Assembly (NCBI GenBank): GCA_020912385.1
Contig: CP087209.1
Coordinates: 2,418,001 to 2,482,000, forward strand
Source: Neofusicoccum parvum
Taxonomy: Eukaryota; Ascomycota; Dothideomycetes; Botryosphaeriales; Botryosphaeriaceae
Direction of reading: 5' to 3'
Length of the DNA stretch: 64,000 nucleotides
Below are positions 25,337-37,350 of this stretch, piece by piece (position 1 is the first letter of the stretch; the number at the start of each line of letters is the position of its first letter). The position numbers and the translations under genes were made by a program. The notes under the pieces were generated by a model. It was not told the origin of the DNA, made no database searches, and saw nothing but the letters and a program-made list of their open reading frames with translations.

Positions 25337-26351
25337 TGTAATGTAGTGTGGTCGTAGCAGTGTTGCTCAAGTGAAGAGAGTGAGTCGCAAGGGCAAGAAG
25401 TGAAGATTTTTGAAGACGGAGACTTGACAATGAGAGTGGGGAGGAAGACCCTGATTGTCAGATCAACGTGGATTGTAGATGATCATTCCAGGCGGAAAGG
25501 AGCTCGGGCAAAGGGGTTTTTATATTCTGCTGCAGCCGTTCGCATCAAACACAACTGCTCCGTCGACGGACGAAGGCCGAGCCAAGTCCGAGAAAATGAT
25601 CGCCGGGGGAAGGGTCGGGAGTGATTGTGATTGGCGGGCGCTCCCGTGCATGCCGATAGCGTGGAAAATATTGCTCAATTTGAGATACTGTTGGAACCAG
25701 TAGAACAAAGGTCAATCCGAAGAGCGCTGGCTGCTTCGAGCAGGTCAAAGCGACCGGGGGGCGAATATCCACCGGGCGATAAAGCACGGCTCCAATGGAG
25801 GCTGGTCTGTCAGTATGGCGCCAGTCTGCCTCGACCGGCAGGCTGGCATATTTCTGCGATCTTCGACTGCCAGGCACGCATTCTGATGGGGGAATTTGTC
25901 AGTTGACGTGAACGTGCATCCTCGTCCACGCGTGGGCGGCAGGTGGTGAAAACAGGCGGGGCTGCAGGCGGTGAGGGTGGGCGGAATCCAGCCTTTGTTG
26001 GCTGCAGGCGAGGCAGCGATGATGGCGCCAAGCGAGCGACACGCAGAGGCCTGCAGGACGGTTTGGCGCAAGGGTGCGAGTGCTGGAAGGGTGGCAGGGG
26101 GTGGTTTGGGCGGTGACGGCGACGGGGTCACTCTCCCGCGTGTCAGTGCGCGATCTAGCGCCGGATGTCGTCGTCGACTCAGACAAAGTCAGTCCAGCAG
26201 AGCGCGCCTGAGCTCGGCGACGCGACGGCTCTTCCCCCACCGCGCGCCATGTCCAGACCTCCACCCTCCACCGCAAGGCCAGCCATGAGATGACCCCGAG
26301 CCGATAGGCACATCGCGACCACCTCCAGAGACCCACCGCCCGCTGCCCGCA
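25337..26351. other. Divergent intergenic / promoter region
   Basis: Upstream of both the small minus-strand gene and ALO1. GGGTTTTTATATTCTGC near 25514-25530 includes a TATA-like TTTATA element; reverse-oriented, it could serve the minus gene about 190 bp away. No other gene is seen. Confidence 0.45.
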
Positions 26352-28091
26352 ATGTCCGCCAGCGCGCTTCCCGCCCGCGTCGATGACGAGCTGTCCAAGC
26401 TCGACCCCGCCGTGCCTTTCCGCGCCTCCAAGACGCACACCCACCACACCTGGGCCCGCACCTTCCACTCCTACCCGGAGCTCTACATCCGTCCCGAGTC
26501 GCTCCCAGAGATCCAGAAGGCTGTTGTGCTTGCGCGACGATGCCGCCGCCGCATCGTCCTCGTGGGCTGTGGTCACTCGCCCAGCGACCTCACCTGCACC
26601 TCGGCCTGGATGATGAACCTGGACAAGTACAACAGGGTGCTCCGTGTGGATAGTGAGAAGGGCTCAATGCTCGTGCAGGGTGGCATCCGCCTGTATCAGC
26701 TTAATGAGGCCGCAAAAGAGTATGGGCTCACGATGCCGAACCTGGGCAGCATCAACCAGCAGTCCATCGTGGGTGCCATGTCAACTGGAACCCATGGCAG
26801 CAGCACCAGACACGGCCTGCTTTCTGGAGCGGTACGCAGCCTGCGACTGGTCCTGGCCAATGGTTCCACGGTCCTGTGTTCGCCTGAGCAGAACGTCGAC
26901 CTCTTCCGTGCAGCCCTCGTGTCGCTCGGCGCACTGGGTATCATCGTTGAGGTTGAGTACCAGATGGTGCAGCACACCAACATCGAGTGGCAGCAGACTT
27001 TGAAGCCACTGAGCTATGTGCTGGCTAAGTGGGAGAAGGGCCTTTGGGAAGAGAAGGAGTTCACGCGCGTGTGGTGGCTGCCATATATGAAGCGCGCCAT
27101 CATTTGGTCGGCCGAGAAGACTGAAAAGCCATTGCGTCCACCCACAAACAGCTGGTATGGCGGTTCTGTAGGCTTCCACACCTACCACATTCTGCTGTGG
27201 CTGTCCAACTACATCCCTCCCATCCTCCCGGCCATTGAGTGGTTCGTCTTTGGCATGCAGTATGGCTTCAGCGACAACACCACCACCTCTGCCATCGAGC
27301 CCATGCGCACTGGACTCCTCATGAACTGCCTCTACTCGCAATTTGTGAACGAGTGGGCTCTTCCGCTCCACAAAGGGCCGGAGGCTATCACTCGCCTCTC
27401 AGCCTGGATCAACGGAGACGAAGAGACCGCCAAGATCCCCTTCTCTTCTCGTGGCGTCTGGGTGCATTGCCCTATCGAGGTCCGCGTCGCCGATACCTCG
27501 CGTAGCAGCCAACCGCGCCCCTTCTTGGACCCCAGCTCCCCCAACGGACCGACTCTCTACCTTAATGCCACCCTTTACCGTCCGTACCACAAGGACCCGC
27601 CCTGCCACGAGCGCTACTACGAAGCGTTTGAGTGGTTGATGAAGGATATGGGCGGCCGCCCGCACTGGGCCAAGAATTTCCGCACCATCGACCACGCCGT
27701 CCTGTCGGAGATGTACGGCGCCGAGCTGGACCAGTGGCTCACCGTCCGCAACGACGTCGACCCTGACGGCATGTTCACCGGTGCCTGGCACCGCCGCGTC
27801 CTGCTGCCGCCGGTGCAGCAGCTGCCCCGCATGGCTCTTGAGGAGAAGGAGATTGCCCGCCGCTCGAGACGCTCCGGCGGCGTCGACTGGATCGGCGAGC
27901 AGGCCGTCTGGCGCACCCCCCGCAGCAGTTCCAGCCAGGAGAGCTTCGATGTCTTGCACGGTGCCGAGGCCGAAGCGAGTCAGCTGCTTGATGCTGCCGG
28001 CACGGAATCGTTTGATGAGAAGATGGAGGAGGAGGTGCATGGGAGTGTGGTCAGGGGGTTCACGGGTACACAAGTCTTCAACAAAATGTAG
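26352..28091 (+). CDS. ALO1: D-arabinono-1,4-lactone oxidase
   Basis: Intronless 579-residue protein. ALO oxidises D-arabinono-1,4-lactone to dehydro-D-arabinono-1,4-lactone (D-erythroascorbate) with O2, making H2O2, the last step of erythroascorbate synthesis; the yeast enzyme sits in the mitochondrial outer membrane. Residues about 35-210 form the FAD-binding type 4 (VAO/PCMH) domain: VGCGHSPSD (71-79), where His75 is the expected site of covalent FAD linkage, and LGSINQQSIVGAMSTGTHGS (131-150). The remainder is the ALO domain, with the family hallmark GGRPHWAK (434-441) and a closing DPDGMFTGAWHRRVLLP. Hydrophobic stretch YHILLWLSNYIPPILPAIEWFVF (about 278-300) may contact membrane. After residue 490 the tail is long and divergent. 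Length is slightly above yeast Alo1 (526). Confidence 0.95.
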   Translation: MSASALPARVDDELSKLDPAVPFRASKTHTHHTWARTFHSYPELYIRPESLPEIQKAVVLARRCRRRIVLVGCGHSPSDLTCTSAWMMNLDKYNRVLRVDSEKGSMLVQGGIRLYQLNEAAKEYGLTMPNLGSINQQSIVGAMSTGTHGSSTRHGLLSGAVRSLRLVLANGSTVLCSPEQNVDLFRAALVSLGALGIIVEVEYQMVQHTNIEWQQTLKPLSYVLAKWEKGLWEEKEFTRVWWLPYMKRAIIWSAEKTEKPLRPPTNSWYGGSVGFHTYHILLWLSNYIPPILPAIEWFVFGMQYGFSDNTTTSAIEPMRTGLLMNCLYSQFVNEWALPLHKGPEAITRLSAWINGDEETAKIPFSSRGVWVHCPIEVRVADTSRSSQPRPFLDPSSPNGPTLYLNATLYRPYHKDPPCHERYYEAFEWLMKDMGGRPHWAKNFRTIDHAVLSEMYGAELDQWLTVRNDVDPDGMFTGAWHRRVLLPPVQQLPRMALEEKEIARRSRRSGGVDWIGEQAVWRTPRSSSSQESFDVLHGAEAEASQLLDAAGTESFDEKMEEEVHGSVVRGFTGTQVFNKM

Positions 28092-31000
28092 CAGACTGGA
28101 TGATGGATGACGGATGACTGGATGAATCAGTGTTCAAGTAAAATTCAGGCGACATGCGTTTTCAGCTTCACAAAGCCGTGTGAGAATGAAACTGATGGTA
28201 ACGGAAACCACGTTCAGCAATGATCCTAAATCACAAATGCGGGCATGATGGTGTGAAAGTGCTGCAATAAATGCGCCATTTATCCAGATGAATGCTTCTT
28301 CGAACTACGTGAGCTCCCTTCTAGTCCCTGCCAGTCTCCTCCTAAATCTCCTCCGTTCTCTATTATTTTCTTCCCACCTGCTTCTATTGTGTTCTCTTAA
28401 GCAGCCGTGTACTCGTTCCATTGCTTTCTGGTTATATACTTCTCAGGCATGTACTTATCTTGTTCTATCAATGCTAATTCCTCATCTCTCCGTTTACTCT
28501 CGGGTTGCTTGATGCTTAAAGCTCTCTTGCCCCACGCTTCTTCCTTTCTCACGCTGTAGTTTTTATTCACTTGCTAGACAATAATACACTTGCCATATTT
28601 TTTCTTCCTAAAATTCTCGGCTTATTGCGACAAATCTGCATGAGCCATGCGCGACCCCACTATATGCAAGGCGTGTTTTCACGCAGCGAAAACGTTTGGG
28701 CAGTTCGTGCACCATGGCGTTTGCATTTGACTCTGAGGACTGACTACTCCCAAGCACCGCACCGTATGTAGCTTACGCTACGGAGAGTTTACTTTCACCT
28801 GGTTACACTTCGCAAATTCCTCTACTACTCACAAGTTGAATTTATTTAGTGTTCACTGACTAAGGCAATGCCTTAAGTCCCCAAGTCTATGTCTAAGATC
28901 CACAATGACTTCATTGGAACATGGTTGTTCAAGTCACAATGCTCCGTTTCGTCACCGAACTCGAAACCAGTCCCAGTCAACCATTATGGCCCTCGTCACT
29001 TCACATATGCACCGTCAGTATTTTAGTGAATGAAGCCTTGTCAACCATAAGCGCGGATCCAGTTTTCCAGTTTGTCAAATGTACCGCTTTCACTCATCGA
29101 GGCTCACTTGACGTTCTTTACTTGGAGGAAACTCGCTGCAAGCAGCAGAGGGGACAGATTTCTCACTTTTCCACTCACGTTTCTTTACCAAAAACTTGAA
29201 CCCTCGAAGCACTCACAAAATTATTACATTGCGAGTTCCTTTAGATTGAAAAAATCCCGGCGAGCTCGGGCAAATACACGATGCCACCTTCACCTCTCTC
29301 CTACCGTCTCAACCACCCTCACACAGGGAGCCATCCGAGCCGCATCCCACCATCACCATCCCACCCGCCGCCCATTCCACCTCCCGCCCCATCCCCCCAG
29401 AACGAGCTGCCGCCACCTCTCACGTCCTGACATCCGCCTCACCAGCGTCCTCTCTCACGCATGCCCACCCCGAGGCGGGTGTGTTGGGTGGGGCTGGTGG
29501 GGGGCAGGAGGACGGGGTGATTGGCGGTGGGGACGAGGTGGTGTTGTGGGGCGCGTTGCGGTCGGCGGGGTCGGTGTCGTCTGGGTGACTGGATGGGGAG
29601 GAGGGGATGGCGTTCGCGCCGCGTGGGAAACTCGGGTGGATAGGTGCGGGGGCGGTTTTAGTGCCGCTGCGCGTCTCGCTGCTGGCGAAGAGTAGGAGAC
29701 TAGTGAGTGGGTGGGTGGCTGTGGTGGAGCTGTTTGAGTGAGGTTGGCGGTGAGGATGCGAAGTATCTATTCGAGAGGAAGGCGAGAGAGAGTGAGGAGA
29801 TAGCGAAAGTTCTGAGGGAAAAAGTGAAAAAGATCAGAAGGAGGACAGCAGTGCATGGGGTCGAAAGTGATGAGGGGGCACGCGTGGAGGAGGTGCAAGT
29901 GAGCCACTCTCGCCCATCACACCTTCGTCTTTCTTGTGGCGCTGAACGTTCACAAGTGGGAGAGTTAGTGTTGAGCGCAGCGCTGAAATCTGCATCACTT
30001 CAGTTGAGGAGGCGCGGGGGCTTGCCTTCCTATCTCACCATTGACGTGCCGCTTCAGCATTGCGGACCAGCGCGGCCAGATCCGCAGATGCACTTTCATC
30101 CAGCATTGCGGATCAGGAAGAGCCGATCTCGGGAAGAGCTTGATGAGGTGTACTACCACAAACTAAACTTTAGCAAAGACTTAGCTGAGGCTATGGCGGA
30201 CCATTATCGGGCATTACTGAGCCCTCCACGGTGAGTTGATATGGCGGGAAGGAGAAGATCAGGTGTCCATATGGCAAGAGAAGGCATCTTGATGGAGGAT
30301 TTCTTGCCGTCCGAGAGCCAACATGGCTTGCGATGATATCATCGTCATCACTGGTCACAGTTTCCCCATCACCCACACAACATCGGGTCGCTGTTGAGCG
30401 TTTCCAAGCACATAACCACGACGTCCACGAGGGAAGAGCATTCCCCCGCCCTCCAGCCTCGGATTTCAGGCACGTCACGGAATCCCACCGCAGTGGATTT
30501 GCCCTTCCACATGAAATCTCGCCTCCGGCCGCAGCAGCAGGGAACAGGAACGAAAAAACGGCAGCACCGCCACAACGAACGAGAAACCCGACACCGCGTC
30601 ACTCGCATCTCTTGGCTTCCGACTTTTCAGCTCTTGGCCGTCTGGCGCACCTGCCAAGGGCCAAGCCTGACGATGGTGGCAGAAACGCCACACCATCCAA
30701 CGGGAGCCACGACATCATCCCAAAACAGCGAAACTTGTCGCCACGACCTACCCTTTCCCCGCGACCCGTGCTTCACGCCGCCGACGATGCGGCTCCTCGC
30801 GTTACAGACCGTCGACCCCGAATGCTTTTTTCCTGCCGATCAGTCAGATGTTCATTTCGCCGCGTCCATGCCAAGCGATCCCGCCCGAAGCGATCGCGCC
30901 TCCTTCACGCGCTCCGCGTCTCAGAGAAGTGCCGAAGAAAGACAAAAGCCTCGACGGCTGAACAGCTGCTTTTTTTGCCGATCACCGGTCAGGGACCACA

Positions 31001-32382
31001 GCACACCGGCGCGCGCGCGCGCGCGGGATCGCCGGGTGGGCGAGTGGGTGATTTCTCTGAAGCGCTGAGATAGTCGGCCTAAGGTGGCGAAGCAGGGCGG
31101 CACCAACAGCACGACCTGGAGGACGGCGCGAGCGCGACGCGGATCCGCAGTCAGAATCGGCGGGGGGAACATGTTGGGAATTACGAGCAGCCGCGCGTGG
31201 CCAGCGGAAAATCGGCTTTCAGGCGTGAGCTGGGAGAAGAAGGGAACGAGACAGCTGAGAGCGAGGGAGAAGAAGGTTCGGCAGTTCGGCCGACGTTCGC
31301 GCGACGCTGTCAGGCACACCCCCGGTTGCATCGGAAAGACTTCCGACCCAGCTGGGAAAGTAGTGGTGGTGGCTGGGATGCTGGCGTTGCCTATTCCCAC
31401 CTCTGTTCTTGTGCTGCCTGGCGTTTTCCTTAACCTTCGCTACTTTCCTCTTCCCTCTGCTTTGCCTCGCATTCGTTCGTTCGTTTTTCCGAGCTTCGTA
31501 TTGCTGGAGAGCCCTTGCAACCGGAAGTTTAACTGCGAGTCATTGGGTGGAGTATAGAGCTGAACTGTGCCTTGCATATGCAGGTGTGGACTCGTGGAGC
31601 GGTGCAAGTTTTTTCTTCCTTCGCTTCTCGAACAAACAGCGTGGCATGCTCCAACTGGAAGTGTTTCTTGCTTGGAAATGCCTGCCGATGCGATAGGTGG
31701 AGGTGGTCGATGCTGCAAAGAACCCACCTGTCATGCAGGCCACCGTGTGGGGAACACGGTGGGCTGTGCTTCTTTGGTTTCATCTAGTGCCTGAGGCCCG
31801 ATGTGCTGTCTGGCATCCATTCGTCGAGACGGAGAAGTCGCAAGCGAACGGTGAAGGAAAAGACGCGTGGGTATGCCTTGCGCTCGGGCATCTCGGCCAT
31901 CCCGGAGCCATCAGAGTAAGAATTGTCGAGTCGTCGAACAAACTTGCGACGTATACAAACAAGAAGCCGGCTAGCGAGGGGATAATAGCGTTTTGTCCAG
32001 ATGAATGCCAGCTTCAAGTGGTTGCGGCTAAATGCACCCGCAGGGTGGAGTCGGGATAATCTTGACAGGGTTGCAATTTGATTCTTTACATGTTGTTGTT
32101 ACAGCGGCAGTGATATCCCAAGTGCCCAGAAGATAGTTTTCGTTAATCCGTAAGCGCCATATCCGACCTCTCTATTGCCCATTCACCAATGCGTGATCCA
32201 GCACTGCCTATCCGGGGATACCATGGCCCCCTAAACCAAGGAATGCACCATAAACGCCGCGCTCTAAATACATACAGTGTTGTCCGTAATGAAAAAGGAT
32301 AGCAGGAGCCGCGCTTCCTACGACGTGTTTCTGAGTGTTGCGGTAATAATGATCGGACCTCTCGAGTGCCTATCAACAGGGT
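28092..32382. other. 4.3-kb convergent gap
   Basis: Separates the 3' ends of ALO1 (+) and the transporter gene (-). 28.3-29.3 kb is AT-richer. 29.3-29.75 kb flips from C-rich to G-rich on the + strand near 29,480. A GC alternation of about 18 nt lies near 31009-31024. Open frames at 29707-30234 and 30333-31073 show no domain or codon signal I trust. No known ncRNA recognised. Confidence 0.5.
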
Positions 32383-34168
32383 TTATGGAGAAGCAGAGTA
32401 GGCGCTCGTAGACCACTCGACCGTCTCCAGCGCGAGCATGACAAGCATGAGGGTAGAAGGCAGGATCCAAACAACATAGCTCTGGAAGAGAAGCTTGCTC
32501 ATCGCGCCCATGTAGACATTGTTCAATTGGCAGATCTGAGCAAGTTGCAGAGCGCTAGGAGCACCGCTCAGCAAGAAGCAGACGATCATGAAGATAGGGT
32601 CGGCGATGATGCTGACAGGAGCGTAGCGGGCAAGCAGGGCCAGAATCGGAGCCATGATGATGGTGGGCAGGAGCATGCGGCTGATAAGCGATGCGTAAAG
32701 CAGCTTTTTCTCGTCTTTCTTATCCTCAATGTCCTGGGCACTCTCCTCGGGAAGAGTGTTTTTGGCAAGGTTGGCGCCAAGCACAACAAGAATGAGAGGG
32801 ACAGCCACACCACCGGATTGCTTCACCGCGCGGGTGACAGAGTTGTTGACAAAGCTGCCCGGGTCGAAGAAGAGGTGCTGGAGTGGCGGGACAGAGGCAA
32901 CAATGAGAGCGACAAGCATGGCCCAAAGCGGCGGGTTCATGAAATCCCAGACACCGTTCAAGAATCTCCTGATACCAGAAGCAATCTTGGAAAGGACCTT
33001 CTGCACCGAGGAGGGAAGGGCCTCGAATGCCTTCTTAGAAGTGGCCGAAATAGAGTTGCAGGTAGAGTTAAGCTTCTGCTTCATCCAGAGCTTCGAGCGC
33101 TTCGGCCAGCCCTTGTATCCCTTCGGAGTCTCCGGTTCAGGCTCAGACAAGCTGTCGTCCTCAGCCGCATGGCCGGCCAGGTTCCCAGGACCAGTGACAA
33201 CGACGTTGCCGTTCGTAGGGGTCGCGGTGGTCTTGCCGTTCGCTCCGTCGTTGGCGTATCTCTTGGTAAGGTTCGACGTAGACGAAGAACGAGAGACATC
33301 GGTGCTGGCGCGGAGGTTATCGTTGACCGGAGTGATGGCTCCGGAAGCGAATGAAGATTCGAGGACCGGGCTTGCAGAGCGGAGTTCGTCGTCGTGGTCG
33401 TCATCGTCGTCCTCAAGTAAGTTGCGGCGCTCAATGGAGCTAGCGTCGTCGAAGTCACCCTGCTCCAAGGCTGCGGTCCTTCCAGCGTCCTCATCGGGAT
33501 ATTCACTTGCAGGCTTCAGCAGAACCTGGTAGCCCCAACTCCAACGAACAAGCTGACCCAGCTGCTGGAAGATCAAGAGGTACAGAATACCGCGAGCACC
33601 AACCTCGTCGTCATTGTCCCCGGGCACCTCACTCCAGTGCAGGCCTTGTATGGTCTTGGAAAGCGACAGAACCAGAGAGATGGGAAGGGAGTTCGAGTTG
33701 CCGAAGACAGCCATGGCAGTAATGAAGTTCCTGGGCCTTTGTTTCTTGAAGCCGAACAGCCGGGCGACGATGATGGCGGAACCCCAGGATACGAAGGTCT
33801 GAACCACGAAGATAGCGGGAATAATGGCGAGGTCGACGAGCTTGTCGGCGGTAAGCTGCGAGGCGAGCTTAGTGAAGACTAGCACTTGTTAGCGGGACCG
33901 GTCGCGGTGGTGAGGCGCACACAAAGGGCGACCTACTCAGACACGGTGTGAAGAGCTGGACGTTGAGATTGGCGACGAATTTCTGAGCATTGGCGTCAAA
34001 CATGCCTTGGCGGGCGACGATGTAGCCCGGCAGGCTGACGCAGACGACCTCCATGACGGCCTCAAAGACGAGGAGGCACAGATGGCCGAAGTCCGGGTGC
34101 GAGGAGTGGTTGTTCATGACGTCGAGCAGGCCGGTGGCAAAGGAAGATGGATCGGAGGGGTTTGCCAT
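32383..34168 (-). CDS. PIN-like / auxin efflux carrier family transporter
   Basis: Two exons: 33937-34168 and 32383-33878, intron 33879-33936 (GTAGGT...GCTAG), 575 residues. The ATG at 34168 has a perfect ACCATGG context; an in-frame ATG at 34222 would add 18 residues. The N-terminal block has about five membrane segments (e.g. HLCLLVFEAVMEVVCVSLPGY, LAIIPAIFVVQTFVSWGSA) with LNVQLFTPCLIFTKLASQL, a hallmark of the family. The NSNSLPISL motif follows. A long hydrophilic loop (about residues 205-370) carries acidic and Ser-rich sequence, and a second set of about five segments (PPLWAMLVALIVASVPPL, GVAVPLILVVLGANLAK, IADPIFMIVCFLLSGAPSA) closes it. This is the bundle-loop-bundle plan of mem_trans proteins (Pfam auxin efflux carrier; yeast Ecm3 and YPR097-type relatives). 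Fungal members are often ER-located; the substrate is unknown. Confidence 0.93.
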
Positions 34169-34222
34169 GGTCGCAAAATCCGGGACTGCCTGCTGCAGCA
34201 GGCGATGGGACTTAAAGAGCAT

Positions 34223-35264
34223 TCTGAGGAACGCGCGCGCTGGCGCGGCTGGGGTTTGGGGGAGGGTTCTGCGGCGGACGGCGGCGGGAGGGTTGCCACG
34301 GGCGCGTGGGCTGTCACAGGTCTTGTCTGAGCGACCTGAATGGGGGCAGGCGCAGGCGGGCGGCTGTGGGAGGCGGTGGGGACGGCAGCGAGGCGGCGAC
34401 GGCGGGTTTATAGGGCGAGAGCAGCGCGATAAGCCGCGCGGCGGAGCTGGCAGGAATCAAGAATTACGGTGTCTTCATAGTTGAGCTGTGCAGCTTGGCG
34501 GCGCCCGTGCTATGGCGCTGCTATCGCGTCAAGCCGGGGGCCCAGGCGCTGACCTGCAGCCCCGGGCAGGGCCCGCCGCCTTGGCAGGCATCGTGCCCCG
34601 GCAGCGCCACCCTGCTCAGCGCGCCCGTCTCGTCCACCCTGTCGCGCACATGCTCGGCCGCGCGCACGGAGCCCAGCGCCCGCGCGTCACGTGCGCTGCG
34701 CTGCGCCCATCTCGATTGTCGCACGCTGCTGCGCGCCCGGCGATCACTCAGTGCAGTGCGCAGCGACTCTTTGACGCGCGATCCAAGGCACGCTGCGCCA
34801 GGCCCCGCGCCGTGAGCCGAGACAGCCAGCACCGCTGCGCTCGTCCTAACGCGCGCCCGCCACCAGCCAGCGCCCGCGGTGCGGCCAGCCCAGTGCCGCG
34901 CTGGCGCTGCCCAGTTCCCAGCGCCAGTGCCAGGCCAAAGTGCCGGTGCCCAGATCACTGCTCGCTTCGCAGCCGGTGTTGCGTCGTCGCTGCAAGTCCC
35001 CACGTCGCCGCTCTCCACTCTGTAACACCACCGCCCGCCGGCTACGTCACGCCTGGCTCACTTCTTCTCCCTTCGCACCGCCACACTCCAGCTCTCGCCT
35101 GCCGCTCCAGACTATCGCGACCCTCCTCCTCCCTCGCCTCCCCCTCTCCCCACGCGCAGCCCCGGTTCTTCTCTTGCCCGCACGGCGCGTCGCACTCGCA
35201 CTCGTAGCAGAAGACGCGAACCCCGTCTCCGCTGCCCCGCCAATTGCTGGCTGCGTCGTTCGCA
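34223..35264. other. Divergent promoter region
   Basis: GC-rich region feeding the transporter (-) and PBS2 (+). CT-rich tracts occur just upstream of PBS2 (35095-35160). Long open frames on both strands reflect GC content. Confidence 0.5.
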
Positions 35265-37350
35265 ATGGCTGCCACAACCCCCGACGAGGACCAGCTGTCC
35301 GACGCCTCCTCGCCGCTCGAGTCGCCCTCGAGCCCCGATCTCCCCTCGCCGTCGTCCCCGTCCGCGCCGCCGCTCGGCCGCGCTGTGTCAGCCGCGCCCA
35401 TCACGTCCAACATGACCTCCTCGTCCACTCCCTTGGGCAACCTCAACGCCGCTCGCCGCCCAGCCCCCAAGGCCCCGACCATCTCGAGCAGAGGCAGCGG
35501 TCTCAATGTGTCGCAAGATATTCTTGCCCGCATACAAGCCGTGCATCTGAGCCGCCCGCCCAACGCCATGCGTCAGACGCCAGGCCCTGCCACGCCCACC
35601 GGCGGCCAGAGCCCAATGCCTCAATCCCCCGGCGCCCCGTTTGTTGGAGGCGTACCGCCAAACCTCAAGCTGCCTGGTCAGCCTGGCAAGCCGAGCATCG
35701 GCCATTTTCCCTCCGCTCCTGCTGTCCCCACGACTCTCCGGTTAGGAGGCGCCAAAAAGCCCTCTTTGGCCGAGAAGCGTGGTATGGCTCTGCCCGGCGG
35801 TCTCCCAGGTCAGCCCAATGGGACGCCTAACCCAGCTCCCACCGGCAGGAAGAAGCCGGGCTTGAAGCTTTCCGACATCAACGGCCCGCCCGGGGGAGAC
35901 GCGGGTGGCCAGAACCCTGGGGCGCAGCCCAACGGCGGCTCGGCCTTGGACAAATATTCTGAATTCCTAGACAAGGAGACGGGAAGTCTGCGGTTTGCAG
36001 GCAAGGCCACCCTCACGAACTCGGGCGTCACGTTTGCCAGTGGATCAAGCTTCAGCATATCTCTTGACGAAGTGGACACTTTGGACGAGCTGGGCAAAGG
36101 CAACTACGGCACGGTGTATAAAGTCAGACACGCCCGGCCACAGATGAGACGGCCAGGGCTTGGTCTAGCTGGAAACAAAGCACATTCCATGCCTGTGGTC
36201 CCTGGCTCGCCGGCAAACAAAACCGCCGAGTCGACCGATGACTCGAGTCCGACATCTGCCAAGGCCCCCGGCGCCACGACGAACATGGTCATGGCAATGA
36301 AGGAGATTCGATTGGAGCTGGATGATGCCAAGTTCGCGGCCATTATCATGGAACTCGACATCCTACACCGTTGCATTTCACCTTACATAATCGACTTCTA
36401 CGGAGCCTTTTTCCAAGAGGGAGCAGTATACATCTGCATGGAGTTCATGGACGGCGGATCAATAGACAAGCTGTACGGGGACGGCATCCCTGAAAACGTG
36501 TTGCGGAAAATCACGCTTGCAACAACCATGGGCCTCAAGTCGCTTAAGGACGATCACAACATCATCCATCGCGATGTGAAGCCCACGAACATCCTGATCA
36601 ACACTAGGGGCCAGGTCAAGATCTGCGACTTTGGTGTCAGTGGCAACCTGGTCGCCAGTATTGCCAAGACAAACATCGGCTGCCAGAGCTACATGGCTCC
36701 CGAGAGAATATCGAGCGGAGGTGTTGCGCAGGCTGGTGCCAATCCTGGCGGTGGCACTTACAGTGTGCAGAGTGACATCTGGAGTTTGGGTTTGACCATC
36801 ATCGAGTGCGCAATGGGCCGGTACCCGTATCCTCCCGAGACGTACAACAACATCTTCAGCCAGCTCAGCGTAAGTCATCTACTCTTATCACATCCCCACT
36901 CCTCAGAACCAGACACTGATATTTGGCTAGGCAATCGTGGACGGCGAACCTCCAGACTTGCCCGCCGACGGCTTCTCCGAGGCAGCCCGGAATTTCGTAC
37001 GCGGTTGCCTGAACAAAATTCCCAACCTCCGACCCACTTACGCCATGCTACTTCAACACGCATGGCTTGCACCTCTCCTGAAACCTGCGACCATCTCTGA
37101 GGAGGAAGAGGAGAGCGAGGAAGACACGCCGGCAGCAGGCGCTGCGGTTGACTACACCGGCAAACATGCTCCCGAAGACCCTGAAGTCGCCCAATGGGTC
37201 ATTGATGCGGTGGAAAAGAAGCGAGCGGGCAAGCTGGCACAGAGTCAGAAGCCTGTGCTACACGCAGCCCCATTGGACGCAGTTTCAAGTCCTCAAGGCA
37301 CCCCAACAGCCACACCTGATGCTCCTCCTGTTCTAGCTGCTGAAGAGTAA
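35265..37350 (+). CDS. PBS2: MAP kinase kinase Pbs2 (HOG pathway)
   Basis: Two exons: 35265-36869 and 36931-37350, with a 60-nt-class intron (GTAAGT...GGCTAG), giving 674 residues. Pbs2 activates the Hog1/SakA MAPK by dual phosphorylation in osmotic and oxidative stress and scaffolds its upstream kinases. Residues 1-265 are disordered and Pro/Ser-rich. The kinase domain has GKGNYG (277-282), a long insert rich in Ser/Pro, catalytic Lys346 in MAMKEIRLELDD, HRDVKPTN with Asp437, DFGVSG (455-460), and an activation loop with Ser465 and Thr469 in the SIAKT arrangement of MAPKKs. IGCQSYMAPERI and the ELDILHRCISPYIIDFYGAFF segment match Pbs2 rather than Ste7 or Mkk1. An acidic tail (EEEEESEED) follows the kinase domain. 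The frame is also open from 35244, but only with a non-ATG start. Confidence 0.95.

Noticed and set aside
29707..30234. 175-codon + frame ending in EVYYHKLNFSKDLAEAMADHYR
   Set aside because: The last part looks protein-like, but the first part is skew-derived and no start or exon partner is convincing.
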